This document shows, one piece after another, positions 35,627 through 44,705 of a DNA stretch of 64,000 bases. The position numbers and the translations under genes were made by a program. The notes under the pieces were generated by a model, which saw nothing but the letters and a program-made list of their open reading frames with translations, was not told where the DNA came from and ran no database searches. Within the stretch, counting starts at the first letter, position 1. Every line of letters begins with the position of its first letter. This DNA is from an uncultured Methylobacillus sp. (GTDB lineage: Bacteria > Pseudomonadota > Gammaproteobacteria > Burkholderiales > Methylophilaceae). The stretch is from the NCBI GenBank assembly GCA_903824575.1, contig CAIJXJ010000224.1, forward strand, positions 1-64,000, given 5' to 3'.

Positions 35627-35947
35627 TTAATGCAGCTGAACGACGTTGTCGCGATAGGGCGGCATGTCGATTTTCTCGACCCGATCGCCGAGCAGGGTCA
35701 GGCTGCAGGCCAGGCGTTCGCTGCCGGTATCGCTGACTTCGAAGCGGTAGGTGCGCAACAGGCGCATCTGGCCAGCACTATCACGGCCGAGCCATAGCTT
35801 GCTGCAGGCTACAGACTCGTCCAGGAACTGTAGTTCGCATTGTTCCGCCGCGCGTCGTCCTGCCAGGACCGCCAGTTCGCGCACGCGCAGGCTGTCGAGC
35901 CAGAACCAGGCAATGATGATGGCGGCTGCGAGCCATGCGAGTTCCAT
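35627..35947 (-). CDS. DUF3301 membrane-anchored small protein
   Basis: A 106-residue protein with one N-terminal membrane helix (MELAWLAAAIIIAWFWLDSL) and a soluble part with the family-typical RVRELAVLAGRRAAEQCELQ and LRTYRFEVSDTGSERLACSL. It matches the DUF3301 family, small proteins found in proteobacteria without an assigned function. The true start is the ATG just before the helix. It lies four bases after pilU and three before gluQRS, so the three are co-transcribed. Confidence 0.85.
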   Translation of the reverse strand: MELAWLAAAIIIAWFWLDSLRVRELAVLAGRRAAEQCELQFLDESVACSKLWLGRDSAGQMRLLRTYRFEVSDTGSERLACSLTLLGDRVEKIDMPPYRDNVVQLH

Positions 35948-35951
35948 CTGA

Positions 35952-37145
35952 TCAGGGCGCCTTGGTCGCCGGCTGGGCCAGAGGGTCTGATTCTTCTTCT
36001 TCGGGTTCATCTCCGTGCAACGATAGATGGTCGATGCGTGAACTGGCATCCTGAGCGGATGAATTTTTGCTGTGCAGCTTGAACTTGAGGCGCAACTCGT
36101 TGATCGAATCGGCGTTGCGCAGGGCATCGTCTTCGGTAATACGACCTTCCTCCGCCAGCACAAACAGCGCCTGGTCGAAGGTTTGCATGCCGAGTTCTAC
36201 CGACTTGGCCATCACTTCCTTGATCATGTTGGATTCACCCTTCAGGATCAAGTCGGCCACCAGGGGGGAATTGAGCAGGATCTCGATAGCTGCGCAGCGC
36301 CCCCCGCCCTTTTTTGGTACCAGGCGTTGCGAGACGAAGGCGCGCAGGTTGAGCGAGAGATCCATGTGCAATTGAGCGTGACGTTCTTCCGGGAAGAAGT
36401 TGACGATGCGATCTAGCGCCTGATTGGAGTTGTTGGCGTGAAGGGTCGCCATGCACAGGTGACCAGTTTCGGCGAAGGCGAGGGCAAATTCCATCGTCTC
36501 ACGGTCGCGGATTTCGCCGATCAGGATCACGTCAGGGGCCTGCCGCAAGGTGTTCTTTAGAGCCGGGAACCAGTCCAGTGTGTCGCGGCCGACCTCGCGG
36601 TGGGTGATCAGGCAGTTCTTGCTCTGATGCACATATTCCACCGGATCTTCGATGGTGATGATGTGGCCAAATGAGTGTTCATTGCGGTAATCGATAAGGG
36701 CTGCCAGGGTGGTGGATTTACCTGAGCCAGTGCCGCCTACCAGGATGATCAGGCCGCGCTTGGCCATCATCACTTCCTTCAGTTGTACGGGCAGTTCCAG
36801 TTCATCGAAATTGGGAATCTTGGTAGTGATGGTTCGAAGAACCATGCCGACCTGTTCCTGCTGCACGAACACATTGACGCGAAAACGGCCGATGTCAGCT
36901 GGTGCGATGGCGAAGTTGCACTCTTTTTCCACCTCGAAGCTGGTACGTTGTTTCTCGTTCATCAAGGCCTGGGCAAACGCCCGTGTATGGGCGCCGGTCA
37001 GTTTCTGCGGGGTGATCGGCGTCATCTTGCCATCAATCTTCATGGCGGGAGGGAAGTCGGCGGAAATGAACAGGTCGGAAGCACGCTTCTCCAGCATGCT
37101 GCGGAGAAGATTGTGCATGTAGCCAAGCGCCTGCTCGTGGTTCAA
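35952..37145 (-). CDS. pilU: Type IV pilus retraction-type ATPase PilU
   Basis: A hexameric secretion-type ATPase of the PilT/PilU group that assists pilus retraction for twitching. Visible elements are the N-terminal LLRSMLEKRASDLFISADFPPAMKIDG typical of PilU, Walker A GGTGSGKSTT, the Asp box, Walker B DVILIGEIRD and the His box TLHANNSNQALDRIV. A C-terminal acidic tail of about 40 residues extends beyond PilT length, as is common in PilU. The start is uncertain: a TTG overlapping the preceding stop codon (TTGA) gives an N-terminus that fits PilU (LNHEQALGYMHNLLR), while the first ATG after it is nine codons further on. No pilT is adjacent; the gene follows the chemotaxis genes. Confidence 0.9.
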   Translation of the reverse strand: MNHEQALGYMHNLLRSMLEKRASDLFISADFPPAMKIDGKMTPITPQKLTGAHTRAFAQALMNEKQRTSFEVEKECNFAIAPADIGRFRVNVFVQQEQVGMVLRTITTKIPNFDELELPVQLKEVMMAKRGLIILVGGTGSGKSTTLAALIDYRNEHSFGHIITIEDPVEYVHQSKNCLITHREVGRDTLDWFPALKNTLRQAPDVILIGEIRDRETMEFALAFAETGHLCMATLHANNSNQALDRIVNFFPEERHAQLHMDLSLNLRAFVSQRLVPKKGGGRCAAIEILLNSPLVADLILKGESNMIKEVMAKSVELGMQTFDQALFVLAEEGRITEDDALRNADSINELRLKFKLHSKNSSAQDASSRIDHLSLHGDEPEEEESDPLAQPATKAP

Positions 37146-38356
37146 AGTCCCAGGCCTTCCACCCATGCTAGTGCCGCGATATGGCAGTCATTGACTCGGC
37201 TGGGTTCGAACTGTAGTGAATCAGCCAGCATCTTGATCTTGTCGCGGTCGGCGTCTTCGCACGCTTCTGCCAATTGCAGAAATGGCCCGTAAATGCCCTC
37301 CTTGCTCAACAGGGCTTCGGTAACCGGGGTTGGCAAGCTGACCTTCTCCAGAACCTGCTCCATGGGCATTTCAAGCATCGCATCGAGCATTGAAAATACG
37401 CCGACGATAAACAGGTTGTCGCGTTCCGACTTCTCAAAATAGCTCTCGCCGAACAGTTCGGTGAGGCGACCGCGGGTAATGGCAGTCTTCATCAATGCCG
37501 GTGGAGCAGAATTTTCGCCGGCCGTCACCATCAACAGGGTGAGCCAGCGGTAGAGCTGTTTGGTGCCGAGGATGGACAAGGCATGGCGTATCGATTGGAT
37601 TTCGCAAGAAAGGCCGAAGCCTACCGAGTTGATGTAACGCAGCATCTTGAACGACAGCGCCGGGTCCCGTTTGAAGCCGTTTTCGATCAGCTTGGGCTCC
37701 GCGTCCTGACTCACCAGATTGAGCAGGTCGAGCACGCTGACGTAGGAGGAGTTGACGACCTTGGCAGACAGCGTTTCCGGATGTGCGAAGTAGTAGCCCT
37801 GGAAATAATCGAAGCCGATCTTGCGGCAGGCCTCGAATTGTTGATGGGTTTCCACTTTTTCCGCAATCATCTTGACTGGCAGTGACTTCAGCCGGGTGTA
37901 AATTTTTTCTGCCGTCTCCATCCCCAGACGCAGAATGTCGAGTTTGATGAAGTCGGCGCAATCGAATAACGGAGCGTGATCGTTGGTCGGAATCTGGCTA
38001 TCGAGCGCGATCAGAAAGCCATTTTTGCGCAACTCGCGGCAACGCTGGCGCACCGATTCTGTCGCGGGTACGGTTTCGAGTATTTCCAGCACGGTGCGTG
38101 AAGGCGGCAGCAGCTCCAACAGGTCGCTGTGCAGCATTTCTTCATTGACATTGATGAATGCCAATTTGTCACCCAACAGCCATTGCGCGCCCATTTCGGA
38201 CAGAGTATTGACCAGCACGCGGGCACAGGCCTTGAGGTCGTCCTCAAATACGGCGCCAGTGGCTGCTGCACTGTGACGGAACAGCAGCTCGTAACCTATG
38301 ATTTCCTGCTTCTTGTCGAGGATCGGCTGGCGCCCGATAAATACTTGATCTTGCAT
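37142..38356 (-). CDS. EAL-HDOD signalling protein (YuxH type)
   Basis: A 404-residue protein with a degenerate EAL domain (residues about 1-200) and a C-terminal HDOD domain (about 205-390). The EAL motif appears as YELLFR, INVN, LEILE and IKLD are kept, and so is IAEKVE. The DDFGTG loop needed for metal binding, however, reads LDSQIPTND, so cyclic di-GMP hydrolysis is doubtful. Such proteins usually bind the nucleotide or partner proteins. The HDOD part (DPALSFKMLRYINSVGFGL, IRHALSILGTKQLYRWLTLL) is a helical signalling module. It lies 41 bp downstream of cheA and overlaps the start of pilU by four bases, placing it between chemotaxis and pilus functions. Confidence 0.88.
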   Translation of the reverse strand: MQDQVFIGRQPILDKKQEIIGYELLFRHSAAATGAVFEDDLKACARVLVNTLSEMGAQWLLGDKLAFINVNEEMLHSDLLELLPPSRTVLEILETVPATESVRQRCRELRKNGFLIALDSQIPTNDHAPLFDCADFIKLDILRLGMETAEKIYTRLKSLPVKMIAEKVETHQQFEACRKIGFDYFQGYYFAHPETLSAKVVNSSYVSVLDLLNLVSQDAEPKLIENGFKRDPALSFKMLRYINSVGFGLSCEIQSIRHALSILGTKQLYRWLTLLMVTAGENSAPPALMKTAITRGRLTELFGESYFEKSERDNLFIVGVFSMLDAMLEMPMEQVLEKVSLPTPVTEALLSKEGIYGPFLQLAEACEDADRDKIKMLADSLQFEPSRVNDCHIAALAWVEGLGL

Positions 38357-38397
38357 AAAGTTCCGTAGAAAGGGGGAGGTGGCGGGCAGTTTCAGGC

Positions 38398-40266
38398 TTA
38401 GCCAAACAGGGCTGCGCGCGTATCCTGGGTTTGCATGCTAAGAAGTTCTTCCATGTCCAGTACCAGCACGATTGCACCGTCACCAGTCAGGGTCGCGCCG
38501 GCGATGCCTTTGGGCTTGATGTCGTGCAGCGGCTTGATCACTACGTCGGCCTGACCGATGAAGCTGTCGATGGCCAGGATGAAGGTCCGGTCTCCGCTTT
38601 GTAGCAGCACGCCGAAGGCCGGGACGGTGTTCTGTTCCCAGCCGATGAGGCTGGCCAGGGTACGGATCGGCAGCACTTCCTCGCGAACGATCATGGTGGC
38701 CTTGCCAGAAACGCGCTGCACGTCTTCCGGCCGGATCGGCAGGATTTCGCGCACCATCGACAATGGCACCGCAAATGGCTGATCTCCCAGACGCACCATC
38801 AACACTGGCAAGATGGCTAGTGTCAGTGGCAGCATGATGCGGAAGATGGAACCTTGGCCGACAACGGAAGTGACGTCGACGCGTCCGTTCAGATTCTGGA
38901 TGTTGGTCTTCACGACGTCCATGCCAACGCCGCGTCCGGATACATCGGAAATTGTGTCTTTGGTTGAGAACCCTGGCAAGAAAATCAGGTTCAGGCTCTG
39001 CCGTTCGTCCAGTGTGTTGGCTGTTTCAGCATCGATCAGGCCCTTTTCCAGCGCCTTCTGGCGAATGACATCGGCACGGATGCCGCGCCCGTCATCACTG
39101 ATTTCGATGACAATGTGATCGCCCACTTGCTCTGCTGTCAGGTGTACCAGACTCTTGGCCGGCTTGCCGGCCGCTGCGCGCTCTTCCGGGCTGTCGACAC
39201 CATGGTCGACAGCATTCCGAATCAGGTGGACTAGCGGATCGTTCAGATCCTCGATCATGGTCTTGTCGATTTCGGTTTCTTCGCCCGCCAGCACCAGTTC
39301 TACATCCTTGCCCAGTTGGCGCGCAACGTCGCGTGCGAGTCGGGGATATTTCTGGAACAGACGGCCGATCGGTTGCATGCGGGTCTTCATCACGGCGCTC
39401 TGCAGGTCACCCACCAGGAGATCAAGGTGACTGACGGCTTCATCCAGATCCTTGATCGTATCGGCGCCGATCTTGCCTTGCATGATGGCGGTGCGGATGC
39501 AGGTGAGACGATTCTTGGTCAGGCCGATTTCGCCGGAAAGATTGAGCACCTGATCCAGACGCGTCGTATCCACGCGGATGGTGGTGTCTTTGGTCGCGGC
39601 AGAAACGGCAGCACTGGTCGCCGGCGCCCTGTGCGCAGGAGCCGCTTTGGGCTCTTCGACCACCGCCACGGCCTCGAGCGACATGGCGGCGGGCGGTGCC
39701 ACTTGGGCACTGACCGGTTGGCTGGGGGCAGCGATCTCTCCGCCGACCAGGACATGATGCAATTGATTCCAATCCAGTTCGCCGCTCAGTTGCGGTGTTG
39801 CAACCGGGTTGGGCATTGACGGCGCCAGCGGATCGGCCACGGGCGCGGCTGTGACGATGGGCGCTACTACCGGTTTTCCTTCCAGCATGTTATCGAGGGC
39901 GGCAAGCATGGCAGGATCGGCGGGCGAAGGCTGCTTGCCCTGACGCAACTCGCCGAACATGTCACGCACGATGCCGGTTGAGGCCATGATGACATCCATG
40001 ATGGTGGGGTCAAGCGTCAACTGGAAGTTACGCAGCTTGTCGAACAGATTTTCCGTACGGTGGCAAAGCTTGACCATTTCCGTCGCATTGAGAAAGCCGG
40101 CACCACCCTTGATGGTGTGAAAGCCGCGAAAAATTTCGTTCAGCAGTTCCTTGTCGTTAGGTCGCTTTTCCAGATCGACCAGCTTGTTATCTACTCCCGA
40201 CAGGAGATCTGACGCCTCGGTCAGAAAGTCCTGCAACATGTCTTCCATGCCGTCGAAATCACTCAT
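38398..40266 (-). CDS. cheA: Chemotaxis histidine kinase CheA
   Basis: CheA autophosphorylates in response to receptors and passes phosphate to CheY and CheV. Domains in order: HPt (about 1-110) with phospho-His50 in FRGFHTIKGGAGF; an Ala/Pro-rich linker (about 125-215) in place of a clear CheY-binding P2 domain; a P3 dimerisation helix pair (about 225-290); an HATPase (about 290-470) with LIRNAVDHG, DDGRGI and GRGVGMDVV; and a CheW-like P5 domain at the C-terminus. The 622 residues are a normal length. It sits 32 bp after cheZ in a unit that contains neither cheW nor cheR/cheB within this window. Confidence 0.95.
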   Translation of the reverse strand: MSDFDGMEDMLQDFLTEASDLLSGVDNKLVDLEKRPNDKELLNEIFRGFHTIKGGAGFLNATEMVKLCHRTENLFDKLRNFQLTLDPTIMDVIMASTGIVRDMFGELRQGKQPSPADPAMLAALDNMLEGKPVVAPIVTAAPVADPLAPSMPNPVATPQLSGELDWNQLHHVLVGGEIAAPSQPVSAQVAPPAAMSLEAVAVVEEPKAAPAHRAPATSAAVSAATKDTTIRVDTTRLDQVLNLSGEIGLTKNRLTCIRTAIMQGKIGADTIKDLDEAVSHLDLLVGDLQSAVMKTRMQPIGRLFQKYPRLARDVARQLGKDVELVLAGEETEIDKTMIEDLNDPLVHLIRNAVDHGVDSPEERAAAGKPAKSLVHLTAEQVGDHIVIEISDDGRGIRADVIRQKALEKGLIDAETANTLDERQSLNLIFLPGFSTKDTISDVSGRGVGMDVVKTNIQNLNGRVDVTSVVGQGSIFRIMLPLTLAILPVLMVRLGDQPFAVPLSMVREILPIRPEDVQRVSGKATMIVREEVLPIRTLASLIGWEQNTVPAFGVLLQSGDRTFILAIDSFIGQADVVIKPLHDIKPKGIAGATLTGDGAIVLVLDMEELLSMQTQDTRAALFG

Positions 40267-40298
40267 GATAAATCCCTTGCATTCTTAAAATCCGCGTT

Positions 40299-41078
40299 CT
40301 AAAAACCCAGGCTTTCCAGCAGCTCATCGACTTGTGCCTGGCTGGTGACGACATCAGAGCGTCCGTCGCTCTTGATGACAGGACCGTTGAGCAGGGAGTT
40401 GTCCATTTCCTTCTTCTTTTCATTCGGCATGCTTGCGATCAATAGGGAAACCAGTTGGTCTTCCAATTGCTGCACGGTGTCCGCCAGTTTTTTCAGGACT
40501 TGTCCGGTGAGATCCTGATAATCCTGAGCCACCACGATGTCCATCAGCTTGGCATTGGTGGCCTTGGTGTTGAGGGGGACATCGCCAAGATAGTTGCGAG
40601 TCTGGTGTACCAGGGTCTTGAACTGTTCGGTATCCAGTTGGCGCTCAAACAATGCCTGCCATTGGGTTGACAGTTCGGTGGCGCCGGCTTCCAGTTTTTG
40701 CTGCAAGGGTTTTGCATCTTCAACCGCGTTGAGCGTCTTGACGGCGGCTTGTTCGGTCAACTGCGAAATATAGTTAAGGCGATCACGCGTGTCGGGTATC
40801 TTGCCAACCGCGCGTTCCAGCGTCTTGTCATAACCAAGCTCGCGCATGGTGTCGTGTAGGGCGCGGGTCAGGTGCCCGATCTGGGAATGAATGCCGTTCT
40901 GCTCGGTTGCCACTGCGGCGACAGGTGCTGGCGTCGGCAGCGGCGCCAACGTAACGGGGGGCGCGGGAATCTCTATCGGCGCCGGTTCAGGTGCGGGTGC
41001 AGGCTTTTCGGCGTGAGCCTCGAGTATGCTATCGAATAATGCTTCGAGATCGTCGGAATCGCCAGACTCAGTGCTCAC
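40299..41078 (-). CDS. cheZ: CheY-P phosphatase CheZ
   Basis: CheZ removes phosphate from CheY-P. The helical body contains the catalytic-loop sequence DIVVAQDYQDLTGQVLKKL with the conserved Asp-x-x-Gln (QDYQDLTGQ), and the extreme C-terminus QAQVDELLESLGF is the CheY-binding helix. An Ala/Pro-rich stretch (about 20-60) precedes the helices. The 259 residues are longer than the E. coli protein (214) because of that stretch. Translation starts at a GTG with a strong AAGGAG seven bases ahead. It follows cheY by 11 bp. Confidence 0.94.
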   Translation of the reverse strand: MSTESGDSDDLEALFDSILEAHAEKPAPAPEPAPIEIPAPPVTLAPLPTPAPVAAVATEQNGIHSQIGHLTRALHDTMRELGYDKTLERAVGKIPDTRDRLNYISQLTEQAAVKTLNAVEDAKPLQQKLEAGATELSTQWQALFERQLDTEQFKTLVHQTRNYLGDVPLNTKATNAKLMDIVVAQDYQDLTGQVLKKLADTVQQLEDQLVSLLIASMPNEKKKEMDNSLLNGPVIKSDGRSDVVTSQAQVDELLESLGF

Positions 41079-41089
41079 GTTTCATCTCC

Positions 41090-41482
41090 TTACAAACCAT
41101 GTTTTTCAAAGACTTTGTTTAGTTTTTCTTCCAGCGTGGCCGAAGTGAAAGGCTTGACCACGTATCCGCTGGCCCCCGCCTGCGCGGCCTCGATAATGTT
41201 TTCCTTCTTGGCCTCGGCCGTCACCATCAGCACTGGCAGATGTTTGAGATCGGCGTCGGCACGGATATGTCGCAGCAACTCGACCCCTGTCATGTTGGGC
41301 ATGTTCCAGTCGCTGACGACAAATTGAAAATTATTGCTGGATTTGAGTTTTTGCAATGCAATGACGCCGTCTTCGGCTTCGTCGCAGTTGGTATATCCCA
41401 GTTCCTTCAGCAGATTGCGTACGATGCGACGCATGGTCGAAAAGTCGTCTACGATCAGGATTTTCAGATTTTTATCCGCCAT
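41090..41482 (-). CDS. cheY: Chemotaxis response regulator CheY
   Basis: A single-domain receiver of 130 residues that binds the flagellar switch when phosphorylated. The acidic pair is at Asp12-Asp13 ([12 protein letters not shown]), the phosphoacceptor is Asp58 in [12 protein letters not shown], and the threonine ([10 protein letters not shown]) and lysine ([13 protein letters not shown]) are in their usual places. The start at MADKNLKIL gives the standard CheY length; the frame opens 31 codons earlier without support. It lies between cheV and cheZ. Confidence 0.96.
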   Translation of the reverse strand: MADKNLKILIVDDFSTMRRIVRNLLKELGYTNCDEAEDGVIALQKLKSSNNFQFVVSDWNMPNMTGVELLRHIRADADLKHLPVLMVTAEAKKENIIEAAQAGASGYVVKPFTSATLEEKLNKVFEKHGL

Positions 41483-41510
41483 GTATGGCTCCGTTACTTT
41501 AAATGTTTGA

Positions 41511-42446
41511 TTAGACCAGCAGTGGGCGCAAGGTTTCGGAAAGGACGATTGCGTCAAATTTTGGTACATAGGCATCCACTCCGGCCTGCATGCCCATGGT
41601 TCTGTTGGCCTGAGAAGACAAGGACGAGTGCATCACGATTGGGATGCCGTCGAAGCGGCGGTCATTCTTGATATTCTTGGTCAACACGTAACCGTCCATT
41701 TCTGGCATTTCAGCATCGGTCAGGATCAGGCGCAAGGTTTCGTGCAGCGGCCTGTCATCCTGCTGCGCACGTGCTGCGAGGCTTTTGAGTTTGTCCCAAG
41801 CCTCCAGTCCGTTGTTGGCTTGCTGGTACTTGATGCTCATGCGATCGAGTACAGAAACAATATTTTTGCGTGCCACTTGCGAATCATCGGCAAAGAAGAT
41901 GTAGCGATCCGCGCCCTCGTTGAGGCGGACCAATTCCGGAATCGGCGATTCGCCCAGAGCGGAGGCCAGCAATTGTTCCACATCCAGGATGGAAATCAGG
42001 CGGCCATCGGGCAATTCGGTAATGGCGGTTATCAGACCCTCGTTGCCGGCCAGCATGTCCTGCGGCGGCTTCACCTTGTCCCAGTCGACCCGGATGATGC
42101 GATCTACGCTATGCACCAAGAAGCCCTGTGTATGGCGACTGAATTCGGTGACGATCAGCGTTTCATCGGAGGAAATGGAAGATTCGCCGGCGTTGATGAA
42201 ATTAGCCAGTGCAATGACCGGGATGATGTTGCCGCGCAAGGAGATGAAACCTTGTACCCCGTTCGGCACATTTGGCGTCTTGGTGATCTTGGGGGTATTG
42301 GTGACTTCTCGTACCTTGAATACGTTGATGCCGAAAATTTCATGGCCACCCAGCGAAAATAGCAGGATCTCCATTTTGTTGGAGCCGGCCAGCTTGGTGC
42401 GGGCATCAATGGCATCGAGCAAGTTTGAGTTGTTCTCGGCTGACAT
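41511..42446 (-). CDS. cheV: Chemotaxis coupling protein CheV (copy 1)
   Basis: CheV joins a CheW-like coupling domain (about 15-170: [41 protein letters not shown]) to a receiver domain (about 185-310) with phosphoacceptor region [15 protein letters not shown] and lysine region [14 protein letters not shown]. It couples receptors to CheA and may act as a phosphate sink for adaptation. The ATG at [10 protein letters not shown] fits family length (311 residues). A close paralogue lies 19 bp upstream in the same unit, from which it has diverged considerably. Confidence 0.94.
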   Translation of the reverse strand: MSAENNSNLLDAIDARTKLAGSNKMEILLFSLGGHEIFGINVFKVREVTNTPKITKTPNVPNGVQGFISLRGNIIPVIALANFINAGESSISSDETLIVTEFSRHTQGFLVHSVDRIIRVDWDKVKPPQDMLAGNEGLITAITELPDGRLISILDVEQLLASALGESPIPELVRLNEGADRYIFFADDSQVARKNIVSVLDRMSIKYQQANNGLEAWDKLKSLAARAQQDDRPLHETLRLILTDAEMPEMDGYVLTKNIKNDRRFDGIPIVMHSSLSSQANRTMGMQAGVDAYVPKFDAIVLSETLRPLLV

Positions 42447-42465
42447 ATTGAGCTTTCCCTCGTCA

Positions 42466-43422
42466 TTAAGCGGGTTTGTCGGCGGACAGCAGGCGCGACA
42501 GCACCTCCGCCAGTTTGATCGGTTCGAATTTTGGTACGTATTCATCCACACCGACAGATTTGCCCATTTGCTGGTTTGCATCACTGGACAGGGACGAGTG
42601 CATCAGTACTGGTATGCCGGCGAAACGCGCGTCGCTCTTGATGTGGCGGGTGAGAACGTATCCATCCATTTCCGGCATTTCTACATCGGTCAGGATAAGT
42701 TGGATGAAATTTTTGACCGGTTGGTGTTGGGCATCAGCCCGCGCTGCCAACTTTCCCAGTTCCTGCCAGGCTTCCCGGCCGTTGGTGGCGAACATCGACT
42801 TGAGCCCCAATGCTTCCAGTGTCTTCTGAATCTGTTTTCTCGCCACTACCGAATCGTCGGTGAAGAATACGGTCTTGTCGCCGACATCGAGCGGAGGCAG
42901 GGTCGCGATGGCTGCGTCATCGGCATAGTTTGAAGTCTCGGCCAGGATCTTTTCCACGTCCATCATCATCACGATGCGGCCATCTTTCAGTTCGGTCACG
43001 GCCGTGATCAGGCCGCCCATCTGCACCGTCAGCATTTCGGGTGGAACCTTCATGGCTGACCAGTCGATACGTAGAATGGTGTCCACGCTCTCCACCAGAA
43101 ACCCTTGTGTGTGGCCGTTGTATTCGGTGACGATCATGATTTCGGGCTTGGTGTCATTCTGGATGCCGACATATTTGATCAGGTCTATCACCGGCACCAA
43201 GCTGCCGCGCAGGCTGACCATGCCCTCTACCGAGGCCGGCATGTCGGGCGCGCGGGTGATTTCCGGTATGCGCATGACTTCACGCACCTTGAATACATTG
43301 ATGCCGAAAGTTTCCTGGCGTCCTCCACGTTGGTCTGCTCCCAGAGAGAACAGTAGCATCTCCAATTTATTGGAGCCGGCCAGTTTGGTGCGGGCATCTA
43401 TTCGTTTTAATAATTCTGACAT
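42466..43422 (-). CDS. cheV: Chemotaxis coupling protein CheV (copy 2)
   Basis: A second CheV of 318 residues with the same layout: CheW-like domain (LFSLGADQRGGRQETFGINV, GMVSLRGSLVPVIDLIKYVG) and receiver ([34 protein letters not shown]). It differs from copy 1 by a short insert after the first strand (GADQRGGRQETFG) and by a different switch loop, so the two may couple different receptor sets. It lies between the MCP gene and copy 1. The start ATG follows a GGAG site. Confidence 0.94.
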   Translation of the reverse strand: MSELLKRIDARTKLAGSNKLEMLLFSLGADQRGGRQETFGINVFKVREVMRIPEITRAPDMPASVEGMVSLRGSLVPVIDLIKYVGIQNDTKPEIMIVTEYNGHTQGFLVESVDTILRIDWSAMKVPPEMLTVQMGGLITAVTELKDGRIVMMMDVEKILAETSNYADDAAIATLPPLDVGDKTVFFTDDSVVARKQIQKTLEALGLKSMFATNGREAWQELGKLAARADAQHQPVKNFIQLILTDVEMPEMDGYVLTRHIKSDARFAGIPVLMHSSLSSDANQQMGKSVGVDEYVPKFEPIKLAEVLSRLLSADKPA

Positions 43423-43468
43423 GATCTTTCGAGCTCCATTGCTGAGCGGGGAACTTTAAACTATTGAA

Positions 43469-44596
43469 TTATGCACTGGAATGACATAACAATGAATGGT
43501 CATGTTCGCCGCTTGCGGCCATATGGTCAAGTTCTTGCAATACTTGCATGCTGGCAGCCTCCATTTTTTGTATGTTTTCAAGAGCAAGGGCGTTATCGCC
43601 ATGATTAAAGTTGTCGATGGCGGTAATGCCGTGTTTATGCACCGCCGTATGCGGGGATTCAATTTCCCGGTATCCGGGCAACTGTGAGAAGCAGGCTCTA
43701 CCATCGCCCTCGTAATACCACTTGCCCAGGCGGCAGGCGGTATGACTGCTGAAGTCCTTGCCTTTTTTGTCGGAAATTCCCATGAACACCTTGTAGACCT
43801 CGAATTTGTAAACCAGGTGATCCACTTTTGCCAGTTCCACAAAACCGCGTAGCGCGCTGGCAGCGATCGCACCCTCCATCTTGTTGGATAATGCCAGCAG
43901 TTCTTCCATGCTGCGGGTGGCGATTTCCCCCTCCAGACTGAATTGTTCGGCCTCTTTTGCATTGTGTTCCATCTCATCCCGGGAACGGCTGGTTTCGCTC
44001 TGAATGCTGGTGACCAGAGAGGAGATCTCATTGGTGGCCTGAGCGGTGCGCTCGGCCAACTTACGCACCTCATCCGCGACCACGGCAAAGCCTCGGCCCT
44101 GTTCGCCGGCGCGAGCTGCCTCAATGGCGGCATTGAGCGCCAGCAGATTGGTCTGGTCGGCAATTTCCTTGATTAGCTTGACGATGCCGCCAATCTGGTC
44201 TGCGCGCAAGCTGAGTTGATCTACGCCATGAGCGGTGTCCTGAGTTTTTTTTGCCATCAGGGCCAGATTCTTTGAGATTTGTTCCATGGCACTTCGACTC
44301 TTGCCGGAAGTGCTGGCAGCGCCCTGCGCATGGTCTTTTTCGTCTGCCAGATTGGTCGCCAGATTGAGCAGGGATGTTTGAAATTCACCGAAAGACAGGC
44401 CGAAAGATTGCATATTGTGGAACATGCCGGCATGGAGGGTGGCAGCATCTGTCAGGCTGGAGTATTGGTCGTCCCGGGCGTTGACCCGGGTCACCAAGGC
44501 GTCACGTTCGCCAGTCACCTGCTGGAACTTGGACTCCAGATCATTGATGCGGCTCTTTAGCGCAGACATTTCTTTTTTGTTGTGGCCAAACAGCAT
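43469..44596 (-). CDS. Soluble methyl-accepting chemotaxis protein with zinc-binding CZB domain
   Basis: A 375-residue chemoreceptor without any membrane segment. Residues about 1-50 form a coiled coil ([20 protein letters not shown]); the signalling hairpin (about 100-240) carries the conserved tip [20 protein letters not shown] followed by [18 protein letters not shown]. The C-terminal 130 residues are a chemoreceptor zinc-binding (CZB) domain: [37 protein letters not shown] domains bind zinc and have been linked to sensing of oxidants or metals. It is the first gene of the large chemotaxis unit and is divergent from flrB, with 109 bp between them. Confidence 0.92.
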   Translation of the reverse strand: MLFGHNKKEMSALKSRINDLESKFQQVTGERDALVTRVNARDDQYSSLTDAATLHAGMFHNMQSFGLSFGEFQTSLLNLATNLADEKDHAQGAASTSGKSRSAMEQISKNLALMAKKTQDTAHGVDQLSLRADQIGGIVKLIKEIADQTNLLALNAAIEAARAGEQGRGFAVVADEVRKLAERTAQATNEISSLVTSIQSETSRSRDEMEHNAKEAEQFSLEGEIATRSMEELLALSNKMEGAIAASALRGFVELAKVDHLVYKFEVYKVFMGISDKKGKDFSSHTACRLGKWYYEGDGRACFSQLPGYREIESPHTAVHKHGITAIDNFNHGDNALALENIQKMEAASMQVLQELDHMAASGEHDHSLLCHSSA

Positions 44597-44680
44597 TCCG
44601 CCCTCTCAAAATTCAAATACTAACATAACCATAGGGTTCTAATTTCGCACTATACTTGAGGCATCTTCAAAAATGTAGTG

Positions 44681-44688
44681 TTATCGGC
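44681..44688 (-). promoter_or_regulatory. FliA (sigma-28)-like -10 element ahead of the chemotaxis unit
   Basis: The minus strand carries GCCGATAA, the exact sigma-28 -10 consensus, about 85 bases before the MCP start codon. The -35 region at the right distance is only a poor match to TAAA, so this is a moderate candidate. Confidence 0.42.
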
Positions 44689-44705
44689 GCAACTTCATAC
44701 AGCTC

